In this document: one piece after another, positions 20,539-31,991 of the stretch
Numbering within the stretch: position 1 is the first letter of the stretch
Layout of the letters: each line of letters starts with the position of its first letter
DNA from: Heterostelium multicystogenum
Taxonomy: Eukaryota; Evosea; Eumycetozoa; Acytosteliales; Acytosteliaceae
DNA length: 36,062 nt
Assembly (NCBI GenBank): GCA_003667245.1
Contig: RCNN01000374.1
Location: forward strand, 1 to 36,062
Direction: 5' to 3'
The notes under the pieces: model-generated
What the model saw: only the letters and a program-made list of their open reading frames with translations
Told to the model about the DNA's origin: nothing
Database searches by the model: none
Position numbers and translations under genes: made by a program

Positions 20539-21885
20539 TTATTGATCGCCATAGTTTTCATAGAACTTATCGTGTGTCCACTCTAGCCCACCTCCACTAG
20601 AGCTTCCACCTCTTGCTGGACTCTTGCCACCTCTTCCACCTCTATAATTTCCACGATTGCTACTGTTGCCACCTCTAGGGCTATAGCCTTTTGGTGATTG
20701 ATATTGTTGTTGAGATTGCTGTGGAGGTTGATATCTATCATTATTAGTATCGTAATCTCTATATGTTGTAGGTTTTGGACTTTTTACAGATGGTGAAGGA
20801 GATGTATAAGTACCACCTGTACTTCTAGGTGGTGAACTACGCCAATCACCACCAGTATTGTCATTTGAATATCTACTGTCACTCTCAGTTGATTTATATG
20901 AAGCTCTAAATGGTGAATTTGGTTGAGAACTGTTATTATTATATCTATAATTTCTATCACTATTATTATTATTATTATTACCATATGATTGCTGACTTTT
21001 ATAGCTTGGTGAATTATATTTATAGTTATTATTATTATTTGGTCTGTCGTCTCTTTCTCTATCTCTATCACTAACTTGATCTCGATCTGGATATGAACTA
21101 ACATCATCATCATCGTAGTCGTCGTCATTCTCATTATCATGATATTCTGATGATTTGAACTGACCTCTACCCTTTGTTGTTCTGCCAGCTATAGTTGTAT
21201 CTTTTGATGGTGTATTATTCCTTTGATGAGGTGGAACATACTTTGGCACTTCCTCGGGTGGAATATAACCAGCCCTTACTTTTATCTCTTTCCTCCAAGT
21301 TCCATCTGCTCTCTGAGTTGCTGGTATAATAATGTGTTCATCTCCAGGCTTCTTTAACACAGAAGTAGATGTAACTGATGTTGTGGAGCTTGCTGCCTCT
21401 TTCTTTGGTGTTGATACAATATCTTTTTCTTGGTGCTTCTCTTCAACAATCTCTTTTTCTTTATCTTCTGTTTTCTCCTTGATGTCTTTATCTAATTTCT
21501 CTTTCTCTGCTTTGAGTCTCTCCTTTAGTTTATCTGCTAATTTCTCCTTGTTACTATCGTCTTGTTGCTCTTTCTTTTCTTTATGTATGTCTATATTTGA
21601 AATGCCACTTGATAAATCATTTAGATCAGCTACTTTACTACCAATGTCTGATTTCGAGGACTTTAGTGAAGATTCTTCTTTCTCAAGTGCAGATTGCTTT
21701 GAAAGGTCACCATTAGGATCTGTAGGAGCAGCTTCATCTTTACTACTCTTATTATTATCCTTAACTAATTTAGGATTGCTATCATTAGATGAGGAATCAC
21801 CACTGCTAACACTATCATCTTCATCATCCCAGTTTGCAGCAATACCACTACTACTACTACTATTATTAGTATTATCTTCAGACAT
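20539..21885 (-). CDS. RNA-associated protein with a PYM/WIBG-like Mago-binding motif and RGG tail
   Basis: The protein has 448 residues and no intron. The start MSEDNTNN at 21885 was chosen because it follows an A-rich leader; an in-frame upstream Met at 21951 adds only hydrophobic, non-conserved text. Residues about 185-223 read IIPATQRADGTWRKEIKVRAGYI..EEVPKYVPPHQR. This closely follows the N-terminal Mago-Y14 binding segment of PYM1 (WIBG): a TQR-DGTWRK core, then GY-P-EEVP. PYM removes exon-junction complexes from spliced mRNA and contacts the small ribosomal subunit. Before the motif lies an acidic Ser/Asp region (NWDDEDD) and a Lys/Glu helix (about 115-158). After it come Arg/Asp/Tyr/Asn-rich disorder, an RGG-type stretch (GGRGGKSPARGG) and a C-terminal EWTHDKF. 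The low-complexity tails and internal motif differ from animal PYM, which is short with the motif at its N-terminus. Alternatives include another EJC or mRNP factor. Confidence 0.65.
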   Translation of the reverse strand: MSEDNTNNSSSSSGIAANWDDEDDSVSSGDSSSNDSNPKLVKDNNKSSKDEAAPTDPNGDLSKQSALEKEESSLKSSKSDIGSKVADLNDLSSGISNIDIHKEKKEQQDDSNKEKLADKLKERLKAEKEKLDKDIKEKTEDKEKEIVEEKHQEKDIVSTPKKEAASSTTSVTSTSVLKKPGDEHIIIPATQRADGTWRKEIKVRAGYIPPEEVPKYVPPHQRNNTPSKDTTIAGRTTKGRGQFKSSEYHDNENDDDYDDDDVSSYPDRDQVSDRDRERDDRPNNNNNYKYNSPSYKSQQSYGNNNNNNSDRNYRYNNNSSQPNSPFRASYKSTESDSRYSNDNTGGDWRSSPPRSTGGTYTSPSPSVKSPKPTTYRDYDTNNDRYQPPQQSQQQYQSPKGYSPRGGNSSNRGNYRGGRGGKSPARGGSSSGGGLEWTHDKFYENYGDQ

Positions 21886-22085
21886 TCTTAAAAAAAATTG
21901 ATAACAAACAAACTGTAAAAGGTAAAATTCAATCTGACTACTTTGCAGCATCAGTAAATTATTTGTTACCCTTATAGATATTTTACCTAGATCATCAAAC
22001 TAAACTATCATGAAGTTTATGATTGACCACCTTTTGAATGATTAGGTGGAAATAAAAAAATAATTTATTATTATGATTATTTACA

Positions 22086-22246
22086 TTATGGATTGGAATA
22101 TCTTTTCTGTTTCTTGGGCCTCGAACCAGTATTATTATTGTTGTTATTATGATTATTATTATTATTATTATTGTTTGGATTTAATAAGTTATTCACATTG
22201 AGTGGATTTGGTGTGTTATTATTGTTATTAAAAGGATTCGGTGCAA

Positions 22247-22294
<48 letters not shown>

Positions 22295-24293
22295 TGTTGA
22301 GTGGATGATTTAGTACATTGTTATTGATGAATGGGTTTGGTTGAATACTATTCATGAGGTGGAAATTCGGTGCCATATTATTATTCGGGTTGTTGAAGTG
22401 AATTGGAGCGTTATTTATAGCTGGAAATGGGGGATACCCACCGAGATGAGGTTGGTATACATGAGCTGGTGGATAGTGAATGTTTGCTGGTGGTGTCTTT
22501 GCAGTCCTTCTTCGAGCAGGTCTACGAGGAGTGTGGTTATATGCTGGTGGCTGAAAAGGTTGATGCATTGGTACTGGCATAACTTGTGGTGGCTGAGGTT
22601 GGGCGAGAAGATGTTGGACATGTGGATCTTGTCCACATTGGCATGGGTATGAATTACCACAATTATAACAACTTTTAAATAGATAAGAATTAGTTAATAG
22701 GAATCACACAACTAAATCAAATGAAGCATATTTACAATTTATGTTTACATCGACAAATGATGTGATTGCAACCAACCACTTTTTCGACCCACCTGGCGCA
22801 CTTTGGGCATTTTTTAAAGTTTTGTCTAGTGACGAAATCCTCAAACAAATCGTCACCTTGGCCATTCTCTTTTTGCCATTGCTTGAATGCCTCACATGTG
22901 ATACCAACATGGAAATCGGCTCTACACTTAAAACAGTAACGTTTGTTACACTTGGGACACCTGACCATTTAAATATGATTAGTCTACCATGATCTTGCAT
23001 TTAGATCAGATGGTCGAAAACTTACAAAAAATCTGTGGTGTCACCAGCCTCCCAGAAGAAAACGTAACCACAGTCACCAGTTGGACAGAATGAAAACTTG
23101 TCTGGATCCAAATCGATTGCCTTGTCAAACGAATAGTCAGAATATTTTGTAATTAACTCGTGGTCAAGTAGCAACTCCAAGTCAGCCATTTGAATTTCCA
23201 CTGTACATTTATAGAATGGGCACTAAAGGAGTATCAATAACCAATCAAATTAACGAGCTGACAAAACATACATTTATAGGATAATCTCTCTCTTCAATTT
23301 TTCCAATTAAATAGGTCTGTAGGCAGCTTCGACACAACTCATGTTGGCACTGTTCTATCTTATGTGTTTCGTCCTCATTTACATCAGTCAAACATACGAA
23401 GCATTCGATGGTCTTTTGAGGCTCATCTTCGTCAAACTTCAACAGATGAGGAGGGATGCTATTTTCAATTGAGTCGATATCATCTACCTGTGTTCCTTCA
23501 GTGTCAGTCGATGAAAGTGTAGAGCTCTGTTGAGTGAGAGCTGTTACAGGTGTTTGGTCCTCATGAGTGCTCTTAGTCTTAGAGATAACAACAGTTTTCT
23601 GTTTCTTGTTCTGACTATCGCCGCTGTTGCCATTCCAGTTGTTAATATTATTATTACTATCGTAGTCCTCGTAGTCATTGTTGTCATCAAGTGTTATTTC
23701 AATGCATGGCTTTTCTGCATTTTCATTTGTCTTATCGTCAGGACTGCCGATGTCCATGTACAACGGCTGTTTTCTCTTTTTAGAGCCGTTGTATGAATGA
23801 TCGCTGTCATCTATTTCTATTACATCACTGTCAACAGTATCTCCATTTGTTTTATATTTATTATTTACATGGTCATGACTATGATTCTTATTACTTTTCA
23901 AGCCCTGGCCGTTGGAATTACCATGTCCAGTTGATTTACTAGAAGCAGAGGTTGTGGTCGTTGTTGAAGTCGTAGTAGTCGTTGTAGTAGTTCGCTCTCT
24001 ATCTTCATAGTCAAGATCTGCATCTGCAGATGAACCGTTGATCTCATCCTGATCAATCCCATTTTTCTTTAGATTCTCATTATATTTAATCTGTGCAGCA
24101 ATGATATCATCTAAATCTACCAGTTAATAAACAATCATACAACAACAAGTTCGTAAGTAATTTAGTTTAGTTTATTATTACCAAAAGATCTGAGGAAATC
24201 TTGTAAGACTTGATCATGAAAGTAGTTGCTATTGATATATTTCTTTAAACCATTGACCTTAGTAGTAAGATCTTTCAAGATGACCATATTCAT
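22086..24293 (-). CDS. RBR-type E3 ubiquitin ligase
   Basis: Five exons with clean GT-AG junctions: 24182-24293, 23272-24116, 23026-23222, 22736-22960 and 22086-22671, giving 654 residues with no frameshift. The order is a short helical N-terminus; an acidic, Ser/Thr/Asn-rich disordered region (about 40-265); RING1 (CFVC..C-H-LC--C, about 275-320, then CPFYKC); IBR (FCPTGDCGYVFF..CPKCNKRYCFKC); and RING2 (CPKCARWVEKVVGCNHIICRC, then KFCYNCG). The Cys in GCNH is the expected catalytic cysteine that takes ubiquitin from E2 before passing it on. The RING1-IBR joint falls at an exon boundary. There is no Ariadne domain after RING2; instead there is a Pro-rich stretch, a basic RRPARRR segment, a long poly-Asn tract and a basic C-terminus (GSRPKKQKRYSNP), which may serve as a nuclear signal. 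The substrate is unknown. Confidence 0.9.
22246..22288. repeat. (ATT)n microsatellite coding for poly-Asn
   Basis: A near-perfect ATT run lies inside the last exon of the RBR gene. It is read on the - strand as AAT codons and gives an uninterrupted Asn tract, a common feature of dictyostelid proteins. Confidence 0.85.
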
Positions 24294-24672
24294 AAGCTAG
24301 CTTATCTCATACTAATAATAACAATAACAAAAACAAAGAAACAAAGTAAAACAATCGATATGCAAAGGTGTATCTAGATTTCAAAACTCTCTAGTAAACT
24401 TTTGGATAATTAAATTTCTAGTAAAAAAATGGCATTGAGGGGTGAATGCTAACATGGGTTGTTGTTGACAAGTAGCATTAACACAAATCATAAAGATCGC
24501 CCAGACATCACCACCGGTGGAGTCCATAAAGATTGATGGATAATTTATGATTTATTGGTTAATACCAAATTTGTGAAATTGGATAATAATAAGTATAAGT
24601 TATATGAATGAATATTCAAACTCCTTATATTTGGTTAGAAATGGTTCGGAGGGGGAAAAAAAGAATCGCAAT
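24294..24672. other. Intergenic spacer between the RBR and FAD-oxidase genes
   Basis: About 380 bp between the 3' end of the oxidase gene and the start of the RBR gene, both on the - strand. It is AT-rich, apart from a moderately GC-richer patch near 24490-24530. No ORF or RNA gene is seen. Confidence 0.5.
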
Positions 24673-26195
24673 TTAGTTGTTCCAATCGTATTCAGATCCA
24701 ACTGGTCTGACGGATTGCTCATAGGAGAAATAGTTGGTTGGGTCATATTTAGACTTGATTTGACGGAGTCTTGGATAGTTTTCAGCGTAGTAAAGTTGCT
24801 CCCAGTCTCTGAGCTCGTCGTCTTGGTAGTTTTGGTAGGCTTCTCTGACAGAGAAAAGACGCATGGCATTGTAGGTTCCTCTGATCCAATTGTGATAGTC
24901 GTCGGATTTGTCGGATGAGACCCAGCTAGAAAGCCAGACAGCATTCCATGGGTAAGTACGGTGAACGAAAGCAGTGTAGTTACGTGGCTTTTCGAGAACA
25001 GCACCACCAGTCCAGTAAAGGTTAAGACGAGCAGTGTTGTAGGTGTATGGTGAGACTGGTGATGCCTCAATGGAACGACGGATGGTTTTGATGGTAAGTG
25101 GAGTCAAATCACGAAGGAAAGTGTTCTTGGTGTAGGAACGACGAGCCTTTGGATCGGTACCAGTGGAGACGGTCTTGAAATATGATTGGTCGGAAACGGT
25201 GAAGTTGGTTGGGATGACACCGCTGATGTTACGGAAAACACCACAAAGTGACTCACCATTCTCTGGAGCACCGTTGGAGAAACATGAAAGGGCAACAGAT
25301 GGGATGGTAGCATTACCAGAACGCCAACCTGTGAAGTAGAGGTTGACATCGTTTGGCATGGTCTTGGAGTATTGACCGACAAAGTAGAGAACGGCTTCAA
25401 AATCTTCCCATGCGTAGGTGATCCAAGCGCTGTAGTAACTTGGACGGATGTTGTAGACACGGTACTTGAGTTGGGTGACAACACCGTATGATTGATGACC
25501 AGCTCCACGGAGAGCCCAGAACAAATCTGGGTTGGAGGTGGCAGAAGCAACGACAACAGTACGGTTGGCCAAAACAATTTCAATCTCGAGAACATTGTCT
25601 ACAGCAGCACCGTAGACAGAGGCCAATTCGTTGGCACCACCACCGAGTGAAAGACCACCAATACCGACGGATGGACAGTTACCACCTGGAGTAGCAACAC
25701 CATAGGTGTTAATAGAGAAGTTGTAGAAGTCGACCCAACGGTTACCTGGTCTGGCGGTGATAGTCATCTCGTTAGCATTGAAGGACTTGTCCTTCATTTG
25801 AGAGAAATCAATGACAACACGGTCGTCCAAGACAGACAACAATGAAGCAGAGTGTCCACCGGACTTGACTGAGACCTGGAGATTGTTGGTTTGAGCATAT
25901 TCCAAAGCCAAAACAACATCAGCAGTAGTGTATGGCTGGACTACCAAAGTTGGTAATCTAGAATAACGTGAATTGTAACCTATAATATAGATATGAGTTA
26001 GCGCGCGCCTAACCGTTTTTGAATGGCATTTGATTGTAATTCATTTGTCAAAGCAAACATACCAGTACGGACATCGTTGTAACCTGGATCTCTTTGACCA
26101 ATGACCTTTCCTGAAAGTTGAGCTTTTAATTGAGTTAAAGTAAGTGCACTGCAGGCAACCAAACCAATAACGAATAATAGTAAGATAGACTTCAT
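24673..26195 (-). CDS. Secreted FAD-linked oxidase of the berberine bridge enzyme (BBE-like) family
   Basis: Two exons, 26063-26195 and 24673-25979, with a GTATGT-AG intron, give 479 residues in an intact frame. The N-terminus is a signal peptide (KSILLLFVIGLVACSA). An FAD-binding PCMH-type domain follows. It contains SVKSGGHS (His about 87) and TPGGNCPSVGIGGLSLGGG (Cys about 146), the two residues that in BBE-like and gluco-oligosaccharide oxidases bind FAD covalently at both the 8-alpha and 6 positions. The SNPDLFWALRGAG motif also fits the family. The C-terminus carries the BBE domain: YQNYQDDELRDWEQLYYAEN, then KYDPTNYFSYEQSV. Such enzymes oxidise sugars or alkaloid-like alcohols with O2, giving H2O2; the substrate here is unknown. 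Third-position G/C use is high, suggesting strong expression (inference). Confidence 0.9.
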
Positions 26196-26941
26196 TGTTA
26201 GAAGTTATATATCTATCAACAAGTAGTAGTTAGTTTATAAAGAGTCGTCTAGACGAATCCTTTGTATAGAATGGACATGTTTGACAAACAATGGCTGTTT
26301 TTTAAAAAACGAATATTAAATTAAATTATTATTAATATTCTTTTGTAAGAATTACAAATCAGGTAATTCACGTGGTGTGTGGATTATTATTATTTAGAAG
26401 TGGTGTTGGTGGTGTGTTGATTGTGCTAATTGTGTATGTTGTACATCAATAAAATGAATTTTTTGAATTTTGCAAAGCTGAAAAACCCCTATTATCGCTC
26501 AATAGAACAATGTTTTTTCAATAAAACATGTTATTCATTTTTAAAGATGTGAACATAAATATCTTTTTTTCAAAGATGAAACTCGTTTGGTTAGATCTCC
26601 TTTTGGTATTTGAGAGCCAAATTGGTGCCATTTGATTCCCTCATAAAAACGAGTAGCAGTTTTCATCCAAAATTGTCTTTTTGGTATATTTTTATGTCAG
26701 TTAATGTGAGCCGCCAAAGTACTCGACAAGGAGTAAAAGATGATTGGTTGATCTGATTAAAGCTCACCAAGATCTTTGCACGACGGTCAATATGAATTGT
26801 ATTTACTATCAATGCATTGGATCCACACTGGATACTACCAATGTCGTGCTTGATTAATTATATTATTATAATAAAAAAAGTTTATTTAAATTATTATATT
26901 TTAAAATAAATATCTAAATCAATATAAAATAGAGTTGAATG
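26196..26941. other. Intergenic, promoter side of the FAD-oxidase gene
   Basis: AT-rich near both genes, with a slightly less AT-rich block at about 26560-26860 that has no sustained ORF. It presumably contains the oxidase promoter. I recognise no RNA gene or repeat in it. Confidence 0.5.
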
Positions 26942-27994
26942 TTATTCCAATACGTCAACAAATTGTAATAAAAATGCTCTGTACTGTTCAATATCTTTCT
27001 TTGATGTAGGCATGAGGTGACCGTGCTCGTGGACGTAACATTGGGGATGTGAAAATTGATGTGACAACGATTCGCAGTTGGATGCAGCAACCAATTCATC
27101 AGCTTTACCCCAAATGTGTAGTGATGGAATGGTGATTTTGTTGTGGGATAGTGAGGTGAGTTTGGATTAGCGGCAGACTCGGCGGCGTCTGCTTGTTGGT
27201 GATGTTGTTGATTTGGATAGAAAGATTGATGAAGTGTAGCTCTGCTCTGGAATCCGCTAAACAAAAGTCCAAATTGGAATGAGATGTCTCTGTAACAATC
27301 GTTGTCAGATTCGGCATTCAAAGAAGAGATCGAACAGAGTAAGCTGCTGAGTACAGCTCCTTGAGAGAATCCCAAGATACCATCGAAGGGACCCTAAACC
27401 AAATAGAAAAGCCGTTAACATTGAGTTATGGGCATTTCACATCAAAATCTTAGTCTTACCTTCTTTATAAATACATTTTTAAGAAAATCCAAAGTTGTTT
27501 CCCATCCTTTGTATTCTTTACCATCACCAGAAACTCTCCACCACGAGGAGGTTCCTTTTGTTTCATCAATAACATGCGGTGCGTCTACATAGACTATAGT
27601 AGTTAAGAACAAGTTAGAACGAGTAATTGTACAACACATTAATGTTGCTCATTGTACTTACCGAAATCTGCAATGTCATCTAAAGATTTCCTATTGTTAT
27701 CAAATTTAGATAAAATAAGGAGAAACAACATATTAGAGGTATGTTCTTTTCAAAGTGTAAACTCAACAACACACTGAGTTCCATATGATAATGGATTGGT
27801 GAATGTAGTGTATGGTCAAGATTCACTTCTTACCTTAGAACTGCAGTTTTGCTCTTGAAAACTGTACCGTTTTGTTTATAGCCATGAAGACAAAGGATTC
27901 TAAGACGACGCTTAGTGTTGGTAACGGATCTGCCAACTGGAGGAGTGGAAGGTGAACTCTTTGGAGAGTAGTCGACCAAAATATCTGATTCCAT
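26942..27994 (-). CDS. FSH1/OVCA2-family serine hydrolase
   Basis: Four exons: 27834-27994, 27662-27690 (only 29 nt), 27460-27593 and 26942-27393. The family pattern is clear. It starts with a basic Ser/Pro leader, then LRILCLHGYKQN, VFKSKTAVLRKSLDDIADFV, YVDAPHVIDE, SSWWRV, GWETTLDFL, and the nucleophile elbow GPFDGILGFSQGA (Ser about 118). The remaining triad members appear at IPSLHIWGKADELV (Asp) and HEHGHLMP (His), ending FLLQFVDVLE and TAA. These alpha/beta hydrolases act as small esterases. One base is missing or extra near 27165-27185, since the Asp/His half reads in a different frame from the Ser half. Between them there is a Gln/His-rich insertion (NQQHHQQADAAESAANPN). The unspliced donors have GTAAG consensus, so the exon calls are well supported. 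Confidence 0.85.
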
Positions 27995-30900
27995 CGATGC
28001 TGATTGATTTGTAGTTGTTATTCTGTTGTTTTTTGTTGTTGTTGTTGTTGACTACGGAACGCGACGTTATGATACTATGCTACGATTACGTAACGATTGC
28101 TTGCAAGAATCGAGGTGATACCAAGAAATTCTTTAAAGAACTAACAAACTTTTAGCTAATTATAAGAATAGTTTAACAATAATATAATAATAATAATAAC
28201 GATAAAGGTTAGTTATTAAATCTTTAGTTTTGTTTTGTTTTTGATGATGAATGAGTCTAGACGAGCAACAGTTGAGATAAAGATTTAGACTATAATAATA
28301 TTATTGATTATTATAATAAATATTAATCTTATTCTTATTATTATTATTATTATTATAGCAACAACAACTAATAACAATTATAATAAATCATACAAAGAAA
28401 AAACAAAAAAAACAAAAAACAAGCGCTACAACAATAACAAAGCACAAACAAAGATACTTTGGTTTTGTGGTTTGGATGGTTTTGTTGTGTATTTAATTGA
28501 TAATATTAAAAATAAATAATTTTTGAAGAACCATCAATTTTGATTACTGGTTATAGAAATGTGATTGCGATCACGGTGGTACAACTACACAACTCTGATA
28601 CACTACAATAACTACTATTACGAGTAATGTTGGTTTTATTTAATTATTAGTTAATTTAGTTCCTCCCTATCTAATCTTTGGTTGTAGAGTTGGCAAGATA
28701 TACAAAGAAATGGTTGATCTCACTATTATTGAAGCAGCGCCACTAATTAATAACAAACAACACGTACGCAAGCTCAGCAATAAATAGCAAACATTATTCC
28801 ACTACAAGTTTTTTAATAAATTACAGTATACTACTGCTGCAGATGCTGATGATAACTGGGTGATGATATCAAATACATATTAATAGATTCCAGAAATAAA
28901 AAAAATAATAATTTATTTCATATCAACAGCTGCAGTGGCAACAATCACAATATAGTGTGGTTGATGGTGGGATGTTGGTGGTTATTTTCCTAATCTAATA
29001 TGGGTGCTTCCATATTGTTAGGTCAATCTGTGTCTGAGTGAGGGTTATTACAATTTTAAAATTATTATTATTATTATTACTTTTAGAATTATATTTAATT
29101 TTATCGAATTGGGATCAAGGATGTTCCTTGGTTTTTATAAATACATTAGAGTTTATCAATGTTATATACTTTTTGCAAGAGGATGTGAAAAAATGAATAG
29201 TGTGCAACAAGCAGAATCTTTTAGTTGGTTGGAATTGCTTTGCAATTAATTATGATTTAAGAGATTAAGATAAAAAGATAAAAAGAATATTAGATATCTA
29301 ACGCTAACTTTTAATTAGCTGAGTTGAGCGTACATCAACAGAGTTGTTGAGAGTGGCATTATTTCACGCTGTTGATGGATAGATGAAAATTGTGACTAAT
29401 GGCTTGGCGGAATAAATTGAATATTAATTCGATAGAGCTATTATTGACAGTTGAATATTATTATTTAGGGAAAAGTAGTATTGTGTAAACAAACACAATG
29501 ACGGACATGGATAATATTTTATTTATAGATGAAGATAGAGATGAAACTGTATATCAATGTGTATGCCGGTAATTACATTGTTATTTGGTTTCAATTGATG
29601 TGGTGTGTTGTTGAATCTAATTCCATATGGTGGAAATAGAGAGTGGTCAAAAAAGGAGATATTAGAGTTACAATGTCGATGATGTTGGTGCGACGCATCT
29701 ATGATCAAGGACAAGCTACTATAATAATATATATTATAATTTATAGAGATAATAACTATCAAAGTACTTGTTACAAATAATAAAATGAAATCATATTGTA
29801 TATTTTTTAGTAAAAAGAAATCCAATAAATTGAATACATGAATCGAACTATTTTTAATTGAACTATCGATACACACAACATTTGATACAAAGGTAAACAA
29901 TTTAATTATATGATTATTACACCTAAATAATTTACAAACCTGTATTGTATGTATATTAAATGTTTACAACTTCAGATTTGATAAATATTAAAGTTAAATG
30001 TAATAATAGAAAAGAGTAAACAATTAAATATCTAAAATGATTAAAATAATACAACACGTTTCAAACTAAGCTCTAATACAGATAAATTATCTATATTTGT
30101 TATTGTATAAATATAACTAAATGTATATTATAGCATATATAATTGTATATTTATGCTGAATTTCCCTTGGGTTGTCGAAAATATGATATATAACTCTATT
30201 TTCAAAACAATGTAAAATATATGGTCATGATAGTAAAGGGTAATTGTGACTATCCAAAGCATCCACATCGTTCACATTGTACCTGATGGTATTAGAAGTA
30301 ATTATTATTTTGAATACCCTTGTTTTTTCTTAATTTCATGTTTTTTGTATATAAGGCAATATATTGACCAGTCATGAACATAAATAGTGTGGTGTGTTGT
30401 GGTAGTGGTGTTTACAAACAACTACAACAATGGCAAGTATACTATACTATACTACAATGAGCTTCAGTTGTTGTCATTCATTAATACACATGCCCATTGT
30501 ATATTTATATTTCATTGCATTTGAATTGTTGACAACAGATATTATTAAAATAACATGACTATTTAAGTGCTATTTCGTTGTAATGTTGTTGATGTTATAA
30601 TATTCTGGAGAAAAATGAATGAAATAACCAAATGAAGTGTGATAATATTGATTTCTGATTTTCCATTCCACCCAATTATCAGTCTGATTATCTTGTCCCA
30701 TTCCATTTTCATTGTTTTTCGTCCAGGTGGCAATTGTCTTGTTTAGAGATTTGAACTCTTGGTTCTACTAACAACTAATTATAATGACTGATCTATGTGT
30801 TTTCAATAAAGAAAGAGGTAAGCCTGTAAAATGGAAATTTACAGACACAGGTGAAAGATTGTGTATTGCTCTATCTTTGTTTTTTCTTTGTTCTTCATAT

Positions 30901-31991
30901 TATTATACCTTTTTCTTCTCTCTCCAAATAAAAACTATGTTTTCCAAATAATTATTACTTAAATTATTGAATTTCTTGTTTAAACGAGAATGATTGTCAT
31001 ATAGATGATAAGTATTTAATAAATTGAGAAATTTCCAGTAAAATATAAAAATAAATAAAAATAAAGTTATATCTTATAACCTTTCCTGAGTAACACAACT
31101 CTGTTTCGTTTTTTTTTGTCTCTGTGTGTGTTGGGGTTTCTCCTTTTTTATTTGAAGCAAGACCAGAGTAGACGAAATTGTACTTTTCTTACTTTTACTT
31201 TACTTGATTTAAAGATATGACAACAGTGGTTGCAATTAATAGTTATTTAATAGTTTTGTTATGATTTTCCAAACAAAACAGACAATTAACTATTTTATAA
31301 TACAATATTATATATATATTAAATTTAAGAATGTAATAATTATGAATTATATGATCTTAAAAATATAATATGGTTGTAATGTTTTTAAATGCGTTGATAC
31401 AAGTGAGTTGTTTTATTTAGTTAGTTATAATAATTTCTTAATGATTTGCACTGGTTGTTGTTACTCCTATTTTAATAGTTTCTGTTGTAATTTATTTTAA
31501 TTTATTTTAGTTTAGTTTTTTTATAGCAAAAATCTTTTAAAATATTCAAATTGAAACTAAAAAACAACTTTTCTGTGCAAACATTAAGAGGAGACACCCG
31601 ATTTTATTCAAACTTAGGTGTTTTTTTCCAAACGTCTCCCCACAAAGGTTTTTATTTTTTTGTCACAATCCTGTGTGTGATTACAACTCTCTTTATTTGA
31701 CAAGAATGCCCCCTTGTAATAGTCGAAATTGATATTATATTAATCATATTATTCAAATTAAATCTTGTTATTGATCTGGGTCAATAATAACAATGAATTC
31801 AATTTCAATTTGTTTTTAGTTGCACATTGGGTGAGTTACAATGTAATGAAGTTAAGCCTTGGAGTTCCAAAAGTTACAAATGATTTTGCAAAATGATTGA
31901 TAGATGAATAATATTTCTATTTATCTATCTATATGCATGATTTATTATGGTTAAGTGGGAAAAGGGGAAAAAAAATAGTCAGTTAATACTG
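27995..31991. other. 4-kb gene-poor AT-rich interval
   Basis: It lies between the start of the serine-hydrolase gene and the 3' end of the channel gene. It is AT-rich with many (ATT)n, (AAT)n and T/A runs (for example about 28165-28200 and 28330-28360). A GC-clamped inverted repeat sits at 31590-31639. ORFs such as the 125-codon one at 29523-29900 are rich in Ile, Asn, Ser and Tyr without domain character, as expected of random AT-rich DNA. No tRNA was recognised. Confidence 0.6.
31590..31639. repeat. GC-clamped imperfect hairpin
   Basis: GGAGACACC near 31590 can pair with GGTGT (about 31617) and GTCTCC (31634-31639), forming a nested stem with a bulge in otherwise AT-rich non-coding DNA. 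Its nature is unknown; it could be a structured RNA or chance. Confidence 0.4.

Noticed and set aside
21332..21901. 189-codon Ser/Leu/Phe-rich ORF on the + strand
   Set aside because: Antisense of the Lys/Glu/Ser-rich part of the PYM-like gene; the composition is a mirror effect.
25104..25595. 163-codon ORF overlapping the FAD-oxidase
   Set aside because: Shadow frame in a G/C-third-position-rich gene with no domain.
29523..29900. 125-codon - strand ORF in the 4-kb gap
   Set aside because: Composition is that expected of random AT-rich DNA; it has no motif and no plausible splice partners.
30221..30286. Tiny + strand ORF ending GNCDYPKHPHRSHCT
   Set aside because: The Cys/His-rich ending is curious, but 21 codons with no leader or conservation evidence is too little to call a gene.
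30784..30950. Short + strand ORF starting MTDLCVFNKERGK
   Set aside because: The beginning looks protein-like and has a possible GTAAG donor, but no downstream + strand exon is found and the rest is AT-rich Phe/Tyr text.
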